This document shows positions 6,880 to 16,190 of a stretch of 35,656 nucleotides of DNA, piece by piece. The DNA is from CAYMCQ01 sp964389025 (GTDB lineage Bacteria; Verrucomicrobiota; Verrucomicrobiia; Limisphaerales; CAYMCQ01), in contig CAYMCQ010000039.1 in assembly GCA_964389025.1 (NCBI GenBank), forward strand, positions 1-35,656, read 5' to 3'. Positions within the stretch are counted from its first letter, which is position 1, and each line of letters opens with the position of its first letter. The translations under genes were made by a program, and so were the position numbers. The notes below the pieces were generated by a model. The model searched no databases and had not been told where the DNA came from. It saw only the letters and a list, made by a program, of their open reading frames with translations.

Positions 6880-9315
6880 GTGAACAGACATTTTTTATTT
6901 CGATACGGATTTTTTTCACTCGCCCTTTTCAGTCTCGCTTTTTGTTTTCGCATCCATGCGGCGACGGCGACGATTGAAGACGCATGGTGGACGTTCCAGC
7001 AGGATTGCGACGGCGACAGTTGCAAGGCCGGCACACTGCCCGGAGACGTGGCGCGGCTGAATTGGGACCCGAACGTGACCAATTGCACCGGCACGCTGAC
7101 CGTCTTCGAGAAAGTTTATTCCAAGCCGTGCTCGTCGAACAGCTACACGCTGATTTATTCCAACGCGCCGCATGTCATCACTGGCTGCCCGAGCAGCGAC
7201 CAGCAATTTGTGGATATTCCGATGCTCGCGGGTTGCGGCTGTCGCGATTACAAGATTGAAATTTACCGCAGTGGCACGGCCTCGCCCGATTACACGCGCC
7301 TGCCTTCAAACGATCCCGACCTCAACGATCAAAGCGAGGAATCGCTCGCGCAGGACACTTGCGCCAGCGATAATTTTGCGACGCCTGAAGTCCTGGCCGG
7401 TTCATACGGCAGCGATCTGGCAAACACCACCAGCGCGACGAAGGAACCCGCCGAGCCGGATCACGCGGGTAACGCTGGCGGAAAATCGCTCTGGTATTCC
7501 TGGACGCCAACCATCACGCGGCAAGTCACCTTCGACACGCTCGGCACGGATTTCGACACGTTGCTGGCGATTTACACCGGCAACATTCTCACGAATCTTT
7601 CGCTCGTCGCGAGCAACGACGACATCGCGGGCGCGAACAATCGCCAGAGCAAAGTCACGTTCAACGCCATCAACGGAACGACTTATCGAATCGCCGTTGA
7701 CGGATTTGGCGGTGCGTCGGGAAATCTCGTTTTGAACTGGCTGCAAACGAACGTCGCGCTGCCCGACCTCATCATTTGGGGCGGCGCGGCATCGCCATAC
7801 ATCACCACGGAAACATTTCCCAGCAATGACTGCGAAGTGACGGAAGGCTGCATCACGGCGGGGACACGGCGACTGTTGCGTTTCGGCAATGAGACCCGCA
7901 ACATCGGCTCGGGCGACCTCGTCATCGGAAGTCCTGTCGGAAACCCGCTGTTTCATTTCGCGACGTGCCACGGGCATTATCACTTCGAGGATTTCGCGGT
8001 GTATCGCCTGCTCGACACGAACGGCGTCGTTGCCGCGACCGGCGGCAAGGTTGGTTTTTGTGTGGAGGACGTTGACCAATGGTCACCGACCGCGCCACAT
8101 CAAAACGCGTTCTATGATTGCGGCAATCAGGGCCTTTCAGCAGGCTGGGCGGATGTTTACAGATCCACCCTGGCGTGCCAATACATTGATGTGACAGACC
8201 TGCCGCCGGGAAATTACACGCTGGAGCTTGAAGTTGACCCGGAAAACCTGCTCCCTGAATCCAACGAAGCCAACAACACCGTGCAAGTCAGCGTCGTGAT
8301 TCCAGACGGATGCACCCAGGCGCCGCCCAACGACAATTTCACCAATCGCATCGCGCTGACAAACCTCCCGCCCATCACCGTCTCCCAACTGACCGAGTGC
8401 GCCACCAAACAGACCGGCGAACCGAATCACGCCGGCGATGATGGCGGCCACTCCATCTGGTATTCCTGGACGCCGGATGTCACCGGCACCGCCATCATCT
8501 CCACGGAGGGCAGCGGCTTTGACACGCTGCTGGCCGTTTACCGGGGCACGAACGTTTCCAGCTTGACCGTCGTCGCGAACAACGACGACATCGGCGGCGG
8601 CAACGTCGAAAGCCGCGTCACATTCACGGCCATGGCGGGAACGAATTACCAGATCGCCATTGACGGCTTCAAACGATCCGGCGAGCCGGGAGCCGTCGGA
8701 CTCGCCACGCTGAACATCAATCCGCCGGGCAATGACAGTTTTGCCGGACGCTACACCATTTCAGGAACGTCCGGAACGACAAACAACTCGAACGTCGGCG
8801 CGACAAAAGAAAACGATGAACCCGCGCACGCCTCGAACGTCGGCGGCCATTCCGTCTGGTATTCGTGGATCGCGCCGACGAATGGCGCGGTGGAATTCAA
8901 CACCGTCGGCAGTTCGTTCGACACGGTGCTCGGCATTTACAGCGGCACGGACTTCAGCAATCTGGTTTCCGCCGCCAGCGACAACAATTCCGGCCCGAAC
9001 AAAACCAGCCGTGCCGGATTCATGGCCGTGGCTGGAACGCCTTACCGAATCGCCGTGGACGGCTACGCCGGTGCCACGGGAGATATTCTGTTGAACTGGA
9101 ACATGAATTCGCTGCTGAACACGGTGAACCTTCCCAACGGTCAGGTGCAGGTCGTCCTCACCGGAGTCAACGGACAGCGTTATCAGATTCTCACTTCCAC
9201 GAATCTCACCAACTGGTCGCTGCTCACCATCCTTTCGATGTCCGGTGGCGCGCAAACATATTCAGACCCGCCCACTGCCGCGCAAAAATTTTATCGCGCC
9301 GTGCTCGTGCCCTGA
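6880..9315 (+). CDS. Secreted multi-repeat protein with a lysyl oxidase domain
   Basis: With the GTG at 6880 the product has 811 residues and a signal peptide (hydrophobic core FFSLALFSLAF, cleavage near IHAATA). The frame is open further upstream but overlaps the methyltransferase. A Cys-rich N-terminal region is followed by a pre-peptidase-like beta repeat (about 159-287), a lysyl oxidase domain (about 293-476), two more repeats (about 477-604 and 607-745, each with HA-GGHS-(I/V)WYSW and a late IA(V/I)DG(F/Y)) and a C-terminal domain ending FYRAVLVP. The oxidase has the copper-site cluster TCHGHYHFEDF (H364, H366, H368), Lys390 in GGKVGFCVED and Tyr427 in GWADVYRS. These align with the animal residues that bind copper and form lysine tyrosylquinone. 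The LLPESNEANN segment matches the family's V-P-E-S-x-x-T-N-N. Predicted role: extracellular copper amine oxidation of protein lysines or other amines. Confidence 0.85.
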   Translation: MNRHFLFRYGFFSLALFSLAFCFRIHAATATIEDAWWTFQQDCDGDSCKAGTLPGDVARLNWDPNVTNCTGTLTVFEKVYSKPCSSNSYTLIYSNAPHVITGCPSSDQQFVDIPMLAGCGCRDYKIEIYRSGTASPDYTRLPSNDPDLNDQSEESLAQDTCASDNFATPEVLAGSYGSDLANTTSATKEPAEPDHAGNAGGKSLWYSWTPTITRQVTFDTLGTDFDTLLAIYTGNILTNLSLVASNDDIAGANNRQSKVTFNAINGTTYRIAVDGFGGASGNLVLNWLQTNVALPDLIIWGGAASPYITTETFPSNDCEVTEGCITAGTRRLLRFGNETRNIGSGDLVIGSPVGNPLFHFATCHGHYHFEDFAVYRLLDTNGVVAATGGKVGFCVEDVDQWSPTAPHQNAFYDCGNQGLSAGWADVYRSTLACQYIDVTDLPPGNYTLELEVDPENLLPESNEANNTVQVSVVIPDGCTQAPPNDNFTNRIALTNLPPITVSQLTECATKQTGEPNHAGDDGGHSIWYSWTPDVTGTAIISTEGSGFDTLLAVYRGTNVSSLTVVANNDDIGGGNVESRVTFTAMAGTNYQIAIDGFKRSGEPGAVGLATLNINPPGNDSFAGRYTISGTSGTTNNSNVGATKENDEPAHASNVGGHSVWYSWIAPTNGAVEFNTVGSSFDTVLGIYSGTDFSNLVSAASDNNSGPNKTSRAGFMAVAGTPYRIAVDGYAGATGDILLNWNMNSLLNTVNLPNGQVQVVLTGVNGQRYQILTSTNLTNWSLLTILSMSGGAQTYSDPPTAAQKFYRAVLVP

Positions 9316-9386
9316 ACGGCGCGTGCGGCAAATCAACTCATCCATCCAGCGGACTTCTCACGCCCAAACCAACGATCAAAGGCAAG

Positions 9387-9427
9387 AACTTTCAATATCC
9401 AACATTCAACGTTAAATGTTGAAAGTT
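9387..9427. repeat. AT-rich nested inverted repeat
   Basis: AACTTTCAA (9387-9395) pairs with TTGAAAGTT (9419-9427), and AACATT (9401-9406) with AATGTT (9415-9420) in an alternative inner pairing. It lies about 70 bases after the lysyl-oxidase stop with no U-tract, so it may be a degenerate terminator or a dispersed repeat. Confidence 0.55.
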
Positions 9428-9582
9428 GAGCGTCGAACGTTTGCCTGATTCTCGCGCTGCACTTTGGTTCGCTGCTGCGCCGTGCGCAAGCTTGCTGCAA
9501 AAATACGAACGGCGATTTACTGCCCAAACATTTCTTGACGAGAAAGAATGGCGGAAATAGTGTCGCCCAATGAAAACAGAGA

Positions 9583-9603
9583 TAGATTGCTTTGTGCAAT
9601 CTA
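9583..9603. repeat. Perfect 8-bp hairpin or dyad upstream of the lipoprotein gene
   Basis: TAGATTGC (9583-9590) and GCAATCTA (9596-9603) are perfect reverse complements around a 5-base loop. The dyad ends eight bases before the GTTCGGC that marks the candidate cassette boundary. It could be an operator or part of a recombination target; neither is shown. Confidence 0.45.
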
Positions 9604-9611
9604 CCTAAATG

Positions 9612-10026
9612 TTCGGCGGTTACTCATACACAGAATCTATGAAAAGAAAACTGAAGCTGGTTTGGACGGCAAGCGCAGTGGCGCTCTTGACGTTAGCAGG
9701 CTGCTCCACCCCGTCGGGCCATGCGAGTCGCGGCTGGGAATACCGAGTAGTTCAAGGATGGTCTGGCCCAGGAGGCTTTCAGGCAGAACAAGAACGAGCC
9801 GAGTTGGAGCGACAGCTCAATGAAGCTGGCGCTCAAGGTTACTCAGTAGTATCCAGCACGACCGTGCCCGGCGACATGAACAACAAAGCGAAGAACATCG
9901 TTATCTTGAAGCGCCCGAAGCAGTGACAGACACCACGCCGAACTAAGTCATTGGAGCGAACACGGGCGGGCGACGTCAGTTGCCAATGCGGACGCGCTGG
10001 ACCGCCCGCGTCGCTCAGTTCTGTCG
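9612..10026 (+). mobile_element. Candidate integron-type gene cassette carrying one lipoprotein gene
   Basis: The left boundary GTTCGGC (9611-9617) is the exact reverse complement of GCCGAAC (9937-9943), which begins an attC-like structure. In an integrated cassette the first bases after the G/TT crossover are expected to complement the cassette's own R'' box, as seen here. A single gene fills the segment: its ATG is 27 bases after the boundary and its stop 10 bases before the R'' box, which is normal cassette geometry. The right boundary GTTGACC keeps only the GTT core complementarity, as expected if the remaining bases belong to the target site or the next cassette. No integron integrase gene is present. 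Confidence 0.55.
9639..9926 (+). CDS. Small lipoprotein with a DUF4177-like domain
   Basis: The likely start is the ATG at 9639, giving 95 residues; the in-frame ATG at 9609 would add ten residues before the signal sequence and lies outside the candidate cassette. The N-terminus is a lipoprotein signal peptide: basic MKRKLK, hydrophobic core, lipobox LAGC with the Cys at residue 22-23. The mature part begins near RGWEYRVVQGW, has a charged helix (QERAELERQLNEAGAQGY) and ends with a short strand NIVILKRP, the pattern of DUF4177 (W/Y-E-Y-x-V-V, then a helix, then L-N-x-x-G-x-x-G-W/Y). That domain has no established function. The gene has no operon partner and sits alone inside the proposed cassette. 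Confidence 0.8.
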   Translation: MKRKLKLVWTASAVALLTLAGCSTPSGHASRGWEYRVVQGWSGPGGFQAEQERAELERQLNEAGAQGYSVVSSTTVPGDMNNKAKNIVILKRPKQ

Positions 10027-10032
10027 TTGACC
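9937..10032. other. attC-like recombination site
   Basis: GCCGAAC (R''-like) is followed by an unpaired spacer, then GAGCGA-aca-CGGGCGG (9954-9969). The complement CCGCCCG-cg-TCGCTC (about 10002-10016) follows, then a second spacer and GTTGACC (R'-like, 10026-10032). The inner arms pair over 13 bases, with three bases opposing two, giving an extrahelical base as in genuine attC sites. The length of 96 bases is within the attC range. The R'/R'' pair matches only in the AAC/GTT core plus scattered positions, which lowers confidence. Confidence 0.55.
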
Positions 10033-10045
10033 ACTTCGCACGCGC

Positions 10046-10978
10046 ATGTCTAATCAGCTTACTGTTATTCTTCTGGGTGCGGCACTCTTGATCGGAGTTC
10101 AACATGGCGTGGCACAAAACCGCCCGGTTGCCGGTGGCGGCCAGACCCGGACGCAAGGGGATTCTTTCGCCGGTCTTAAAGCCGGGGACGAGCGCGAAAT
10201 CGGCGGCCTTAAGCTTTGCTGGTGTCCCCCGGGCAAATTCACCATGGGCAGCCCGCGCAGTGAACCCGAACGCCGCCCCGGCGAAAATCAAGTCGAGGTG
10301 ACATTGACGAAGGGCTTTTGGATGGCTAAGCACGAGGCAACCCAGGGGCAGTGGAAACGGGTCATGGGAAAGCTGCCGGGCGAACTGACGGCGGAACTGC
10401 CCGAGGGGGACAATTTTCCCGTGGGCAACGTCAACTTTGCCGAAGCGGAGACTTTCTGCCAGAAACTCACCGAACTCGGCCGCCAATCCGGCGACCTCCC
10501 GAATGATTGGGAGTTCCGGCTGCCCACGGAGGCGCAGTGGGAATACGCCTGCCGGGCGGGGACGACGACGGCCACCTCGTTCGGAGACAAGCTCAGCAGC
10601 AAGCAGGCGAACTTCAAGGGCAAGCCTTACAACGGGGCCGAGCCGGGGCCATCGCTCAATCGGGCCGCCAAAGTCGGCAGTTACCCCGCCAACGCCTGGG
10701 GACTGCACGACATGCACGGGAACACCTACGAGTGGTGCCGGGATTGGTATCACAGGAAACTGCCGGGCGGAACGGATCCCGACTTGTATGCCGCGAAAGC
10801 CTCGGCCACGAGAAGTGAACACGGGGATGTGTCACGCGTGCGGCGAGGCGGCTGTTGGGCCGATGAGGGCTGGCCTTGCCGGTCAGCCTTTCGATTGCGG
10901 TTCGAGCCGGAGCGGCGCTACGACCACATCGGCTTTCGGGTCGTTATCGCACAGACGGAAAGACAAAAGACAAAATGA
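10046..10978 (+). CDS. Secreted SUMF1/FGE-like domain protein
   Basis: The 310-residue product starts with a signal peptide (LTVILLGAALLIGVQHGVAQ) followed by a formylglycine-generating-enzyme-like fold. Landmarks are FTMGSPRSEPERRPGE, FWMAKHEATQGQW, FRLPTEAQWEYACRAGT, GLHDMHGNTYEWCRDWY and RRGGCWADEGWPCRSAFR, ending in IGFRVV. True sulfatase-activating enzymes carry a copper-binding Cys pair in the RxGGS segment. Here one Cys replaces the Ser of GGS, one stands at the position before RSA, and the spacing differs, so sulfatase activation is unlikely. This domain is often used in Planctomycetes and Verrucomicrobia as a non-catalytic extracellular module. The ATG at 10046 is 20 bases after the right boundary of the candidate cassette. 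Confidence 0.88.
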   Translation: MSNQLTVILLGAALLIGVQHGVAQNRPVAGGGQTRTQGDSFAGLKAGDEREIGGLKLCWCPPGKFTMGSPRSEPERRPGENQVEVTLTKGFWMAKHEATQGQWKRVMGKLPGELTAELPEGDNFPVGNVNFAEAETFCQKLTELGRQSGDLPNDWEFRLPTEAQWEYACRAGTTTATSFGDKLSSKQANFKGKPYNGAEPGPSLNRAAKVGSYPANAWGLHDMHGNTYEWCRDWYHRKLPGGTDPDLYAAKASATRSEHGDVSRVRRGGCWADEGWPCRSAFRLRFEPERRYDHIGFRVVIAQTERQKTK

Positions 10979-11116
10979 GCGCGCCGCCCTGGACTGCGCG
11001 GGCCTGTGTAAAAATATTTTGAGTTTTTTGAAGGATGAAAGGTTGGGCGGAGGTCTGTGATTGTCCGTGAAAAAATCATTGGCAAAAAAGAGCCGGCGTA
11101 AGCAAATTCGCCGCTG

Positions 11117-11824
11117 ATGTCCGACAAGATTTCATTATTTCATGGCGCAGTCTGGTATTTTGTTTTTCTTTTCTCGACAACCGTCCATGAAGCGAGCCAC
11201 GCGCTGGCAGCCTTGAAACTTGGCGATGACACGGCGCATCGCGGCGGACAAGTGACGCTCGATCCCACACCGCACATCCGTCGCGAGCCGTTCGGGATGG
11301 TAATCGTGCCGATACTTTCCTACCTGCTCGGCGGCTGGATGATTGGCTGGGCCAGCGCACCGTATGATCCGCACTGGGCGAACCGTTATCCCAAGCGCGC
11401 GGGACTCATGGCGCTGGCCGGCCCCGCCTCGAATCTTATTTTGATGCTGCTGGCCGCCATTCTCATCCGCGTCGGAATGATGGCCGGTTTTTTTCATCCG
11501 CCTGAAGTCATCCGATTTGACCATGTCGTCGCAACCACGGGCGACAAACTTCTGCAACTGTTCGCGCTCGGGTTGAGCGTCGGATTTTCGCTGAACTTGA
11601 TCCTGTTCCTTTTCAACCTGATTCCGTTCCCACCGCTTGACGGCAGCAGCGTTCCCCTGCTCTTTTTGTCGGAAGAAGCGGCGGACAAATACTGGGAGGT
11701 CCTTCGCAACCCGGCCTTCGCGATGTTCGGTCTTTTTGTCGCGTGGAAAATTTTTGGCACGATTTTTCCGCCGCTTCACATCATCGCCATCAACCTGCTC
11801 TATCCGGGATTTCACTACGGCTGA
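11117..11824 (+). CDS. Membrane-embedded site-2-type metalloprotease (M50 family)
   Basis: The 235-residue protein carries HEASH (residues 24-28), a variant of the zinc-binding HExxH, in the first membrane segment. NLIPFPPLDGSSV, with the third ligand Asp175, is in a later one, the standard M50/S2P arrangement. Four to five hydrophobic segments are visible (around WYFVFLFSTTV, IVPILSYLLGGWMIGW, LILMLLAAILIRVGMM, LFALGLSVGFSLNLILFLFNL, and a C-terminal one). No PDZ or CBS domain is attached, so it resembles the minimal, Rv-like or YwhC-like branch, whose substrates are mostly unknown. It stands alone between the SUMF1-like gene and a convergent esterase gene. Confidence 0.87.
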   Translation: MSDKISLFHGAVWYFVFLFSTTVHEASHALAALKLGDDTAHRGGQVTLDPTPHIRREPFGMVIVPILSYLLGGWMIGWASAPYDPHWANRYPKRAGLMALAGPASNLILMLLAAILIRVGMMAGFFHPPEVIRFDHVVATTGDKLLQLFALGLSVGFSLNLILFLFNLIPFPPLDGSSVPLLFLSEEAADKYWEVLRNPAFAMFGLFVAWKIFGTIFPPLHIIAINLLYPGFHYG

Positions 11825-11837
11825 TAAAAAACCCTTG

Positions 11838-11869
11838 AGGCAGGGCGCGCCGGACAGCGCGCCATGCCT
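11838..11869. terminator. GC-rich hairpin between convergent genes
   Basis: AGGCA-g-GGCGCGC (11838-11850) and GCGCGCC-a-TGCCT (11857-11869) form a 12-base-pair stem with one internal mismatch and a 6-base loop. Read on the minus strand it is followed by CAAGGG and a run of six T. It lies between the M50 stop and the esterase stop, so it may terminate both transcripts; it could also be a dispersed palindrome. Confidence 0.5.
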
Positions 11870-11870
11870 T

Positions 11871-13895
11871 TCACGGTTTCAGTTCGAGTTTGCCGCCGCG
11901 TCCATCGAAGAGCGGCTGAAGTCCGGTCAATTCCTTCTGCAAGCGCGCGCTGGCGCGTTGAAAAGTCACCGGACGCGGCGAAGTCAGCGCTGTCAGATGC
12001 CGGATGTCCACGGCGTCGAGCAGGCCGAAGCAAAACACTTCCGGCGCTTGATTCACTTTCCAATCCTGCTCGATGATTTCCTTCAAGCTGCCGAACGAGT
12101 CGTGAAGTTCAAGACTCGCGATCGCCCGCGGCTCAAGCGCAGACGCAGCGAGCGCAATCAGACTCATGCGCGGGCCAATCGCGGCAATGGCCACCGGCGC
12201 ACCGTTCGTTGACTGCGCCCATCGTGAAATCGCAATGATCTGGCTCGCCTGCTGGCCAAGAGGCCTGTCGCCAACACCCGCAACCAGCAGCGCGAACAAA
12301 TAATCGTGCGAAGAGATTTTTGATTCGCCGAAGTAAAACGGGTCAACGGCGAAGACCCGCCGGCCTGCCGCCAAAAGTTTTTCGATTTCAACGGCGGCGC
12401 TCGCCCGGCCTTTATCGGCGAGAACAATTGTGGCGTTCGTTGTCTCGCCGCGGCTCAATTCCGTGACCGGCACAGTCCACTCCTTGTTGAGTTTCAGCTT
12501 CCAGAAGCGCGCCTTGATTCCATCGCGCTCTTCGTCGCCGGTCTTTTCCGGCGTGACGGCAAACCATGCCGGTTTGATTTTCATGGAAAGTTTTGCGCGG
12601 GTCATCTGCTGCCATTTCAGGAACATGGAAAGGTTCTGTGGGGCATCGGCGGTCCGGGGAAGTTTGGCGGCGAGTTGCACTGCGATCGCGTGGAAATCAA
12701 GATTTCCGGCGGGCAGCGGCACGTCGAGCTGCTCTTTTGTTTTGATTTCGGAGTCGCACGAGATTTCGGCCGCGCTGAACGCGGTGTTGCTTGGAAAGAA
12801 AAATTCGCCGAGCATTTTGTAAAACTCCTCGCGGTTTTCCTTCTCGTAATTGTGATCGCCGGGGACTTCATTGACGTGCGAGCGGAGATTTTTTTCCTTG
12901 CCGTAAAGTTTGTAAATCGGCGCGGCGGCTTCGAGCAGCGGAGGCAGCGCGTGGGCGGATGCGAAGCAGCAGTTGTCCTTGGCGTTGAACGTGAGCAACG
13001 CGGGACGCGGCGCAAGCAGCGCGGTCAGATGGGTGTAATCCACCTTGATGGCGAAGTCGGACGGGGTTTGCTCGGAATCGCCGAGGTCTTGGAAATGGCG
13101 CGCGCGCGTGCGAAAACTGGAATAGCCCGCGACGGGATCGCACAGTGTCACGCGCGAGTCAACGGCGCTGATGAAAATGGTTTGCCAGCCGCCCCCGGAA
13201 AGTCCGGTGACCGCGACGCGTTCCGGGTCGGCATTTTCGTGGGCGAGCAGCAAATCGAGCGCGCGTTTCATCGCGAAATAAAACGGCGCGACGCCGCTCG
13301 TGCCGCAGAGGTCAAGCTGGTTGAGTTTGCCGTGGTCGAAGCCGGGAGTGCGAAGCTGTCCCATGCCGAACCATTCGACGTTCAGCGCGAGCATCCCGCG
13401 TTTGGCGAGATTGATGCAGCGGATTTGTTTGTAGCCGACGACTTTGCCCTCCGGCTCGTGCCCGCTGAGGTTTAGGACGGCGGGAACTTTGTTTGAAAGA
13501 AGATTGACCGGCTCGTAAAGCGACGCGGGGATCCATAAACCCGGCAATGCCTCGAAGCGAACTTTTTTGATGCGGTAACTGTCGCCGCCCGGAATTGTGT
13601 CGAGCCACTCGATTTTCGTCTGCGCGCCAATCCAAGACTCAGCCTCGCCGCGATAAACCTGCTCGAAAATAGCGCGTCGCAGAAAGTTGGCATGGTTCTC
13701 CCAGTCCTCGATTTTTTCAAACGTCGCAAGTTTTGGGATGCGCGCTTCAGTAAAAGACTGAACTTCAGCGAGAGTCTGTGTGGTGCTGATGATTGGCCTG
13801 TTGAGAAAAGACTGGATGGCCGGTTCGTCGCCAAAAGTGATCTGGGCAAAAATGAGCAGCGCTGAAGCTGAAAAAATTCTTAGCTGAGACATCAT
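11871..13895 (-). CDS. Secreted acetyl-xylan-esterase-like alpha/beta hydrolase, two-domain
   Basis: The 674-residue product has a signal peptide (LRIFSASALLIFAQITFGD) and an alpha/beta-hydrolase domain of the acetyl xylan esterase/dienelactone type. The nucleophile is Ser233 in VTGLSGGGWQT; an Asp is expected in the LTFNAKDNCCF region and the His in VPGDHNYEKENREEF. The N-terminal half before the core (FEALPGLWIPASLYEP, PAVLNLSGHEPEGK) fits the family. The C-terminal third (about residues 430-674) resembles a second, degenerate alpha/beta unit without a clear nucleophile elbow. Long fused members are frequent in Verrucomicrobia and Planctomycetes and are thought to deacetylate plant polysaccharides; the substrate here is inferred. 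Either of two adjacent ATGs (13895 or 13892) could start it. Confidence 0.85.
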   Translation of the reverse strand: MMSQLRIFSASALLIFAQITFGDEPAIQSFLNRPIISTTQTLAEVQSFTEARIPKLATFEKIEDWENHANFLRRAIFEQVYRGEAESWIGAQTKIEWLDTIPGGDSYRIKKVRFEALPGLWIPASLYEPVNLLSNKVPAVLNLSGHEPEGKVVGYKQIRCINLAKRGMLALNVEWFGMGQLRTPGFDHGKLNQLDLCGTSGVAPFYFAMKRALDLLLAHENADPERVAVTGLSGGGWQTIFISAVDSRVTLCDPVAGYSSFRTRARHFQDLGDSEQTPSDFAIKVDYTHLTALLAPRPALLTFNAKDNCCFASAHALPPLLEAAAPIYKLYGKEKNLRSHVNEVPGDHNYEKENREEFYKMLGEFFFPSNTAFSAAEISCDSEIKTKEQLDVPLPAGNLDFHAIAVQLAAKLPRTADAPQNLSMFLKWQQMTRAKLSMKIKPAWFAVTPEKTGDEERDGIKARFWKLKLNKEWTVPVTELSRGETTNATIVLADKGRASAAVEIEKLLAAGRRVFAVDPFYFGESKISSHDYLFALLVAGVGDRPLGQQASQIIAISRWAQSTNGAPVAIAAIGPRMSLIALAASALEPRAIASLELHDSFGSLKEIIEQDWKVNQAPEVFCFGLLDAVDIRHLTALTSPRPVTFQRASARLQKELTGLQPLFDGRGGKLELKP

Positions 13896-14217
13896 ACCGC
13901 GCTAAGACACGCGAAAAAATCGAAGCTGCCAAGCCAAAAGCTTCTCCATTTGAGGCTAAACGCCTTGCAACAAGCTCATTTGCCGCGAAAAAGATTTTTT
14001 CCCGCAGCGCTTGCAACATGCGTCGGCATGCGGCATTGTTTCAGGCTATTTTGTTGGAGATTTTGGTTGAAACGGCGACGCAAGACGTTATGGTTGCAGC
14101 CCAAGTGTTTTTTCGGTGTTCGCGTCTTCAGCAAATCAACCTGCACGGTCAGAGTTGTTTGTCGTGTATTTCTGATACCGAACGAATTGTCTCAGGTCTA
14201 AAAGGAACTCAATAAAA
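13896..14217. other. Divergent intergenic region upstream of rpoD
   Basis: This 322-base gap separates the divergently transcribed esterase and rpoD genes and must hold promoters for both. I could not identify a -35/-10 pair with confidence. A weak dyad (GAAGCT 13922-13927, AGCTTC 13939-13944) is near the esterase start. Confidence 0.5.
14202..14207 (+). promoter_or_regulatory. Shine-Dalgarno sequence of rpoD
   Basis: AAGGAA lies ten bases before the rpoD ATG at 14218. It is one of the few clear ribosome-binding sites in the window and supports this start, which includes the basic N-terminal tail. Confidence 0.7.
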
Positions 14218-16080
<1,863 letters not shown>

Positions 16081-16087
16081 TCTGAGT

Positions 16088-16190
16088 GTAGCACAGCCGT
16101 CCCCGCCTGCGGGCTCACGGAGCAGCTCTCTCCATTTTCTTTCTCGTGGCGGGACGCCGCCTGAACTCGCAGGCGAGACGCCTGCGCTAC
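16088..16190. repeat. Composite inverted-repeat element, copy 2
   Basis: The ends GTAGC (16088) and GCTAC (ending 16190) are reverse complements. The flanking blocks (CAG-CCGTCCCCGCCTGCGGG on the left, CGCAGGCGAGACGCCTGCG on the right) are diverged inverted copies. CAGGCG-aga-CGCCTG and GGCGGGACGCC-type hairpins recur from the element at 5729-5887. It sits between the convergent rpoD and glk genes, and its right end contains the glk stop codon (16187-16189). Confidence 0.75.

Larger units (their letters stand above)
9316..9611. other. Gene-poor stretch after the lysyl-oxidase gene
   Basis: No coding region here is convincing. It contains an AT-rich inverted repeat (9387-9427) and a short perfect hairpin (9583-9603), and ends at the left boundary of the candidate gene cassette. 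Upstream of the cassette I could not find a second attC-like structure or a clear attI site. Confidence 0.6.

Noticed and set aside
9839..10822. 327-codon open frame on the minus strand
   Set aside because: It runs antisense across the end of the lipoprotein gene, the attC-like site and the SUMF1-like gene.
10046..10978. Annotation as a genuine formylglycine-generating enzyme
   Set aside because: The copper-binding Cys pair is not present at the right spacing and no sulfatase gene is in the window.
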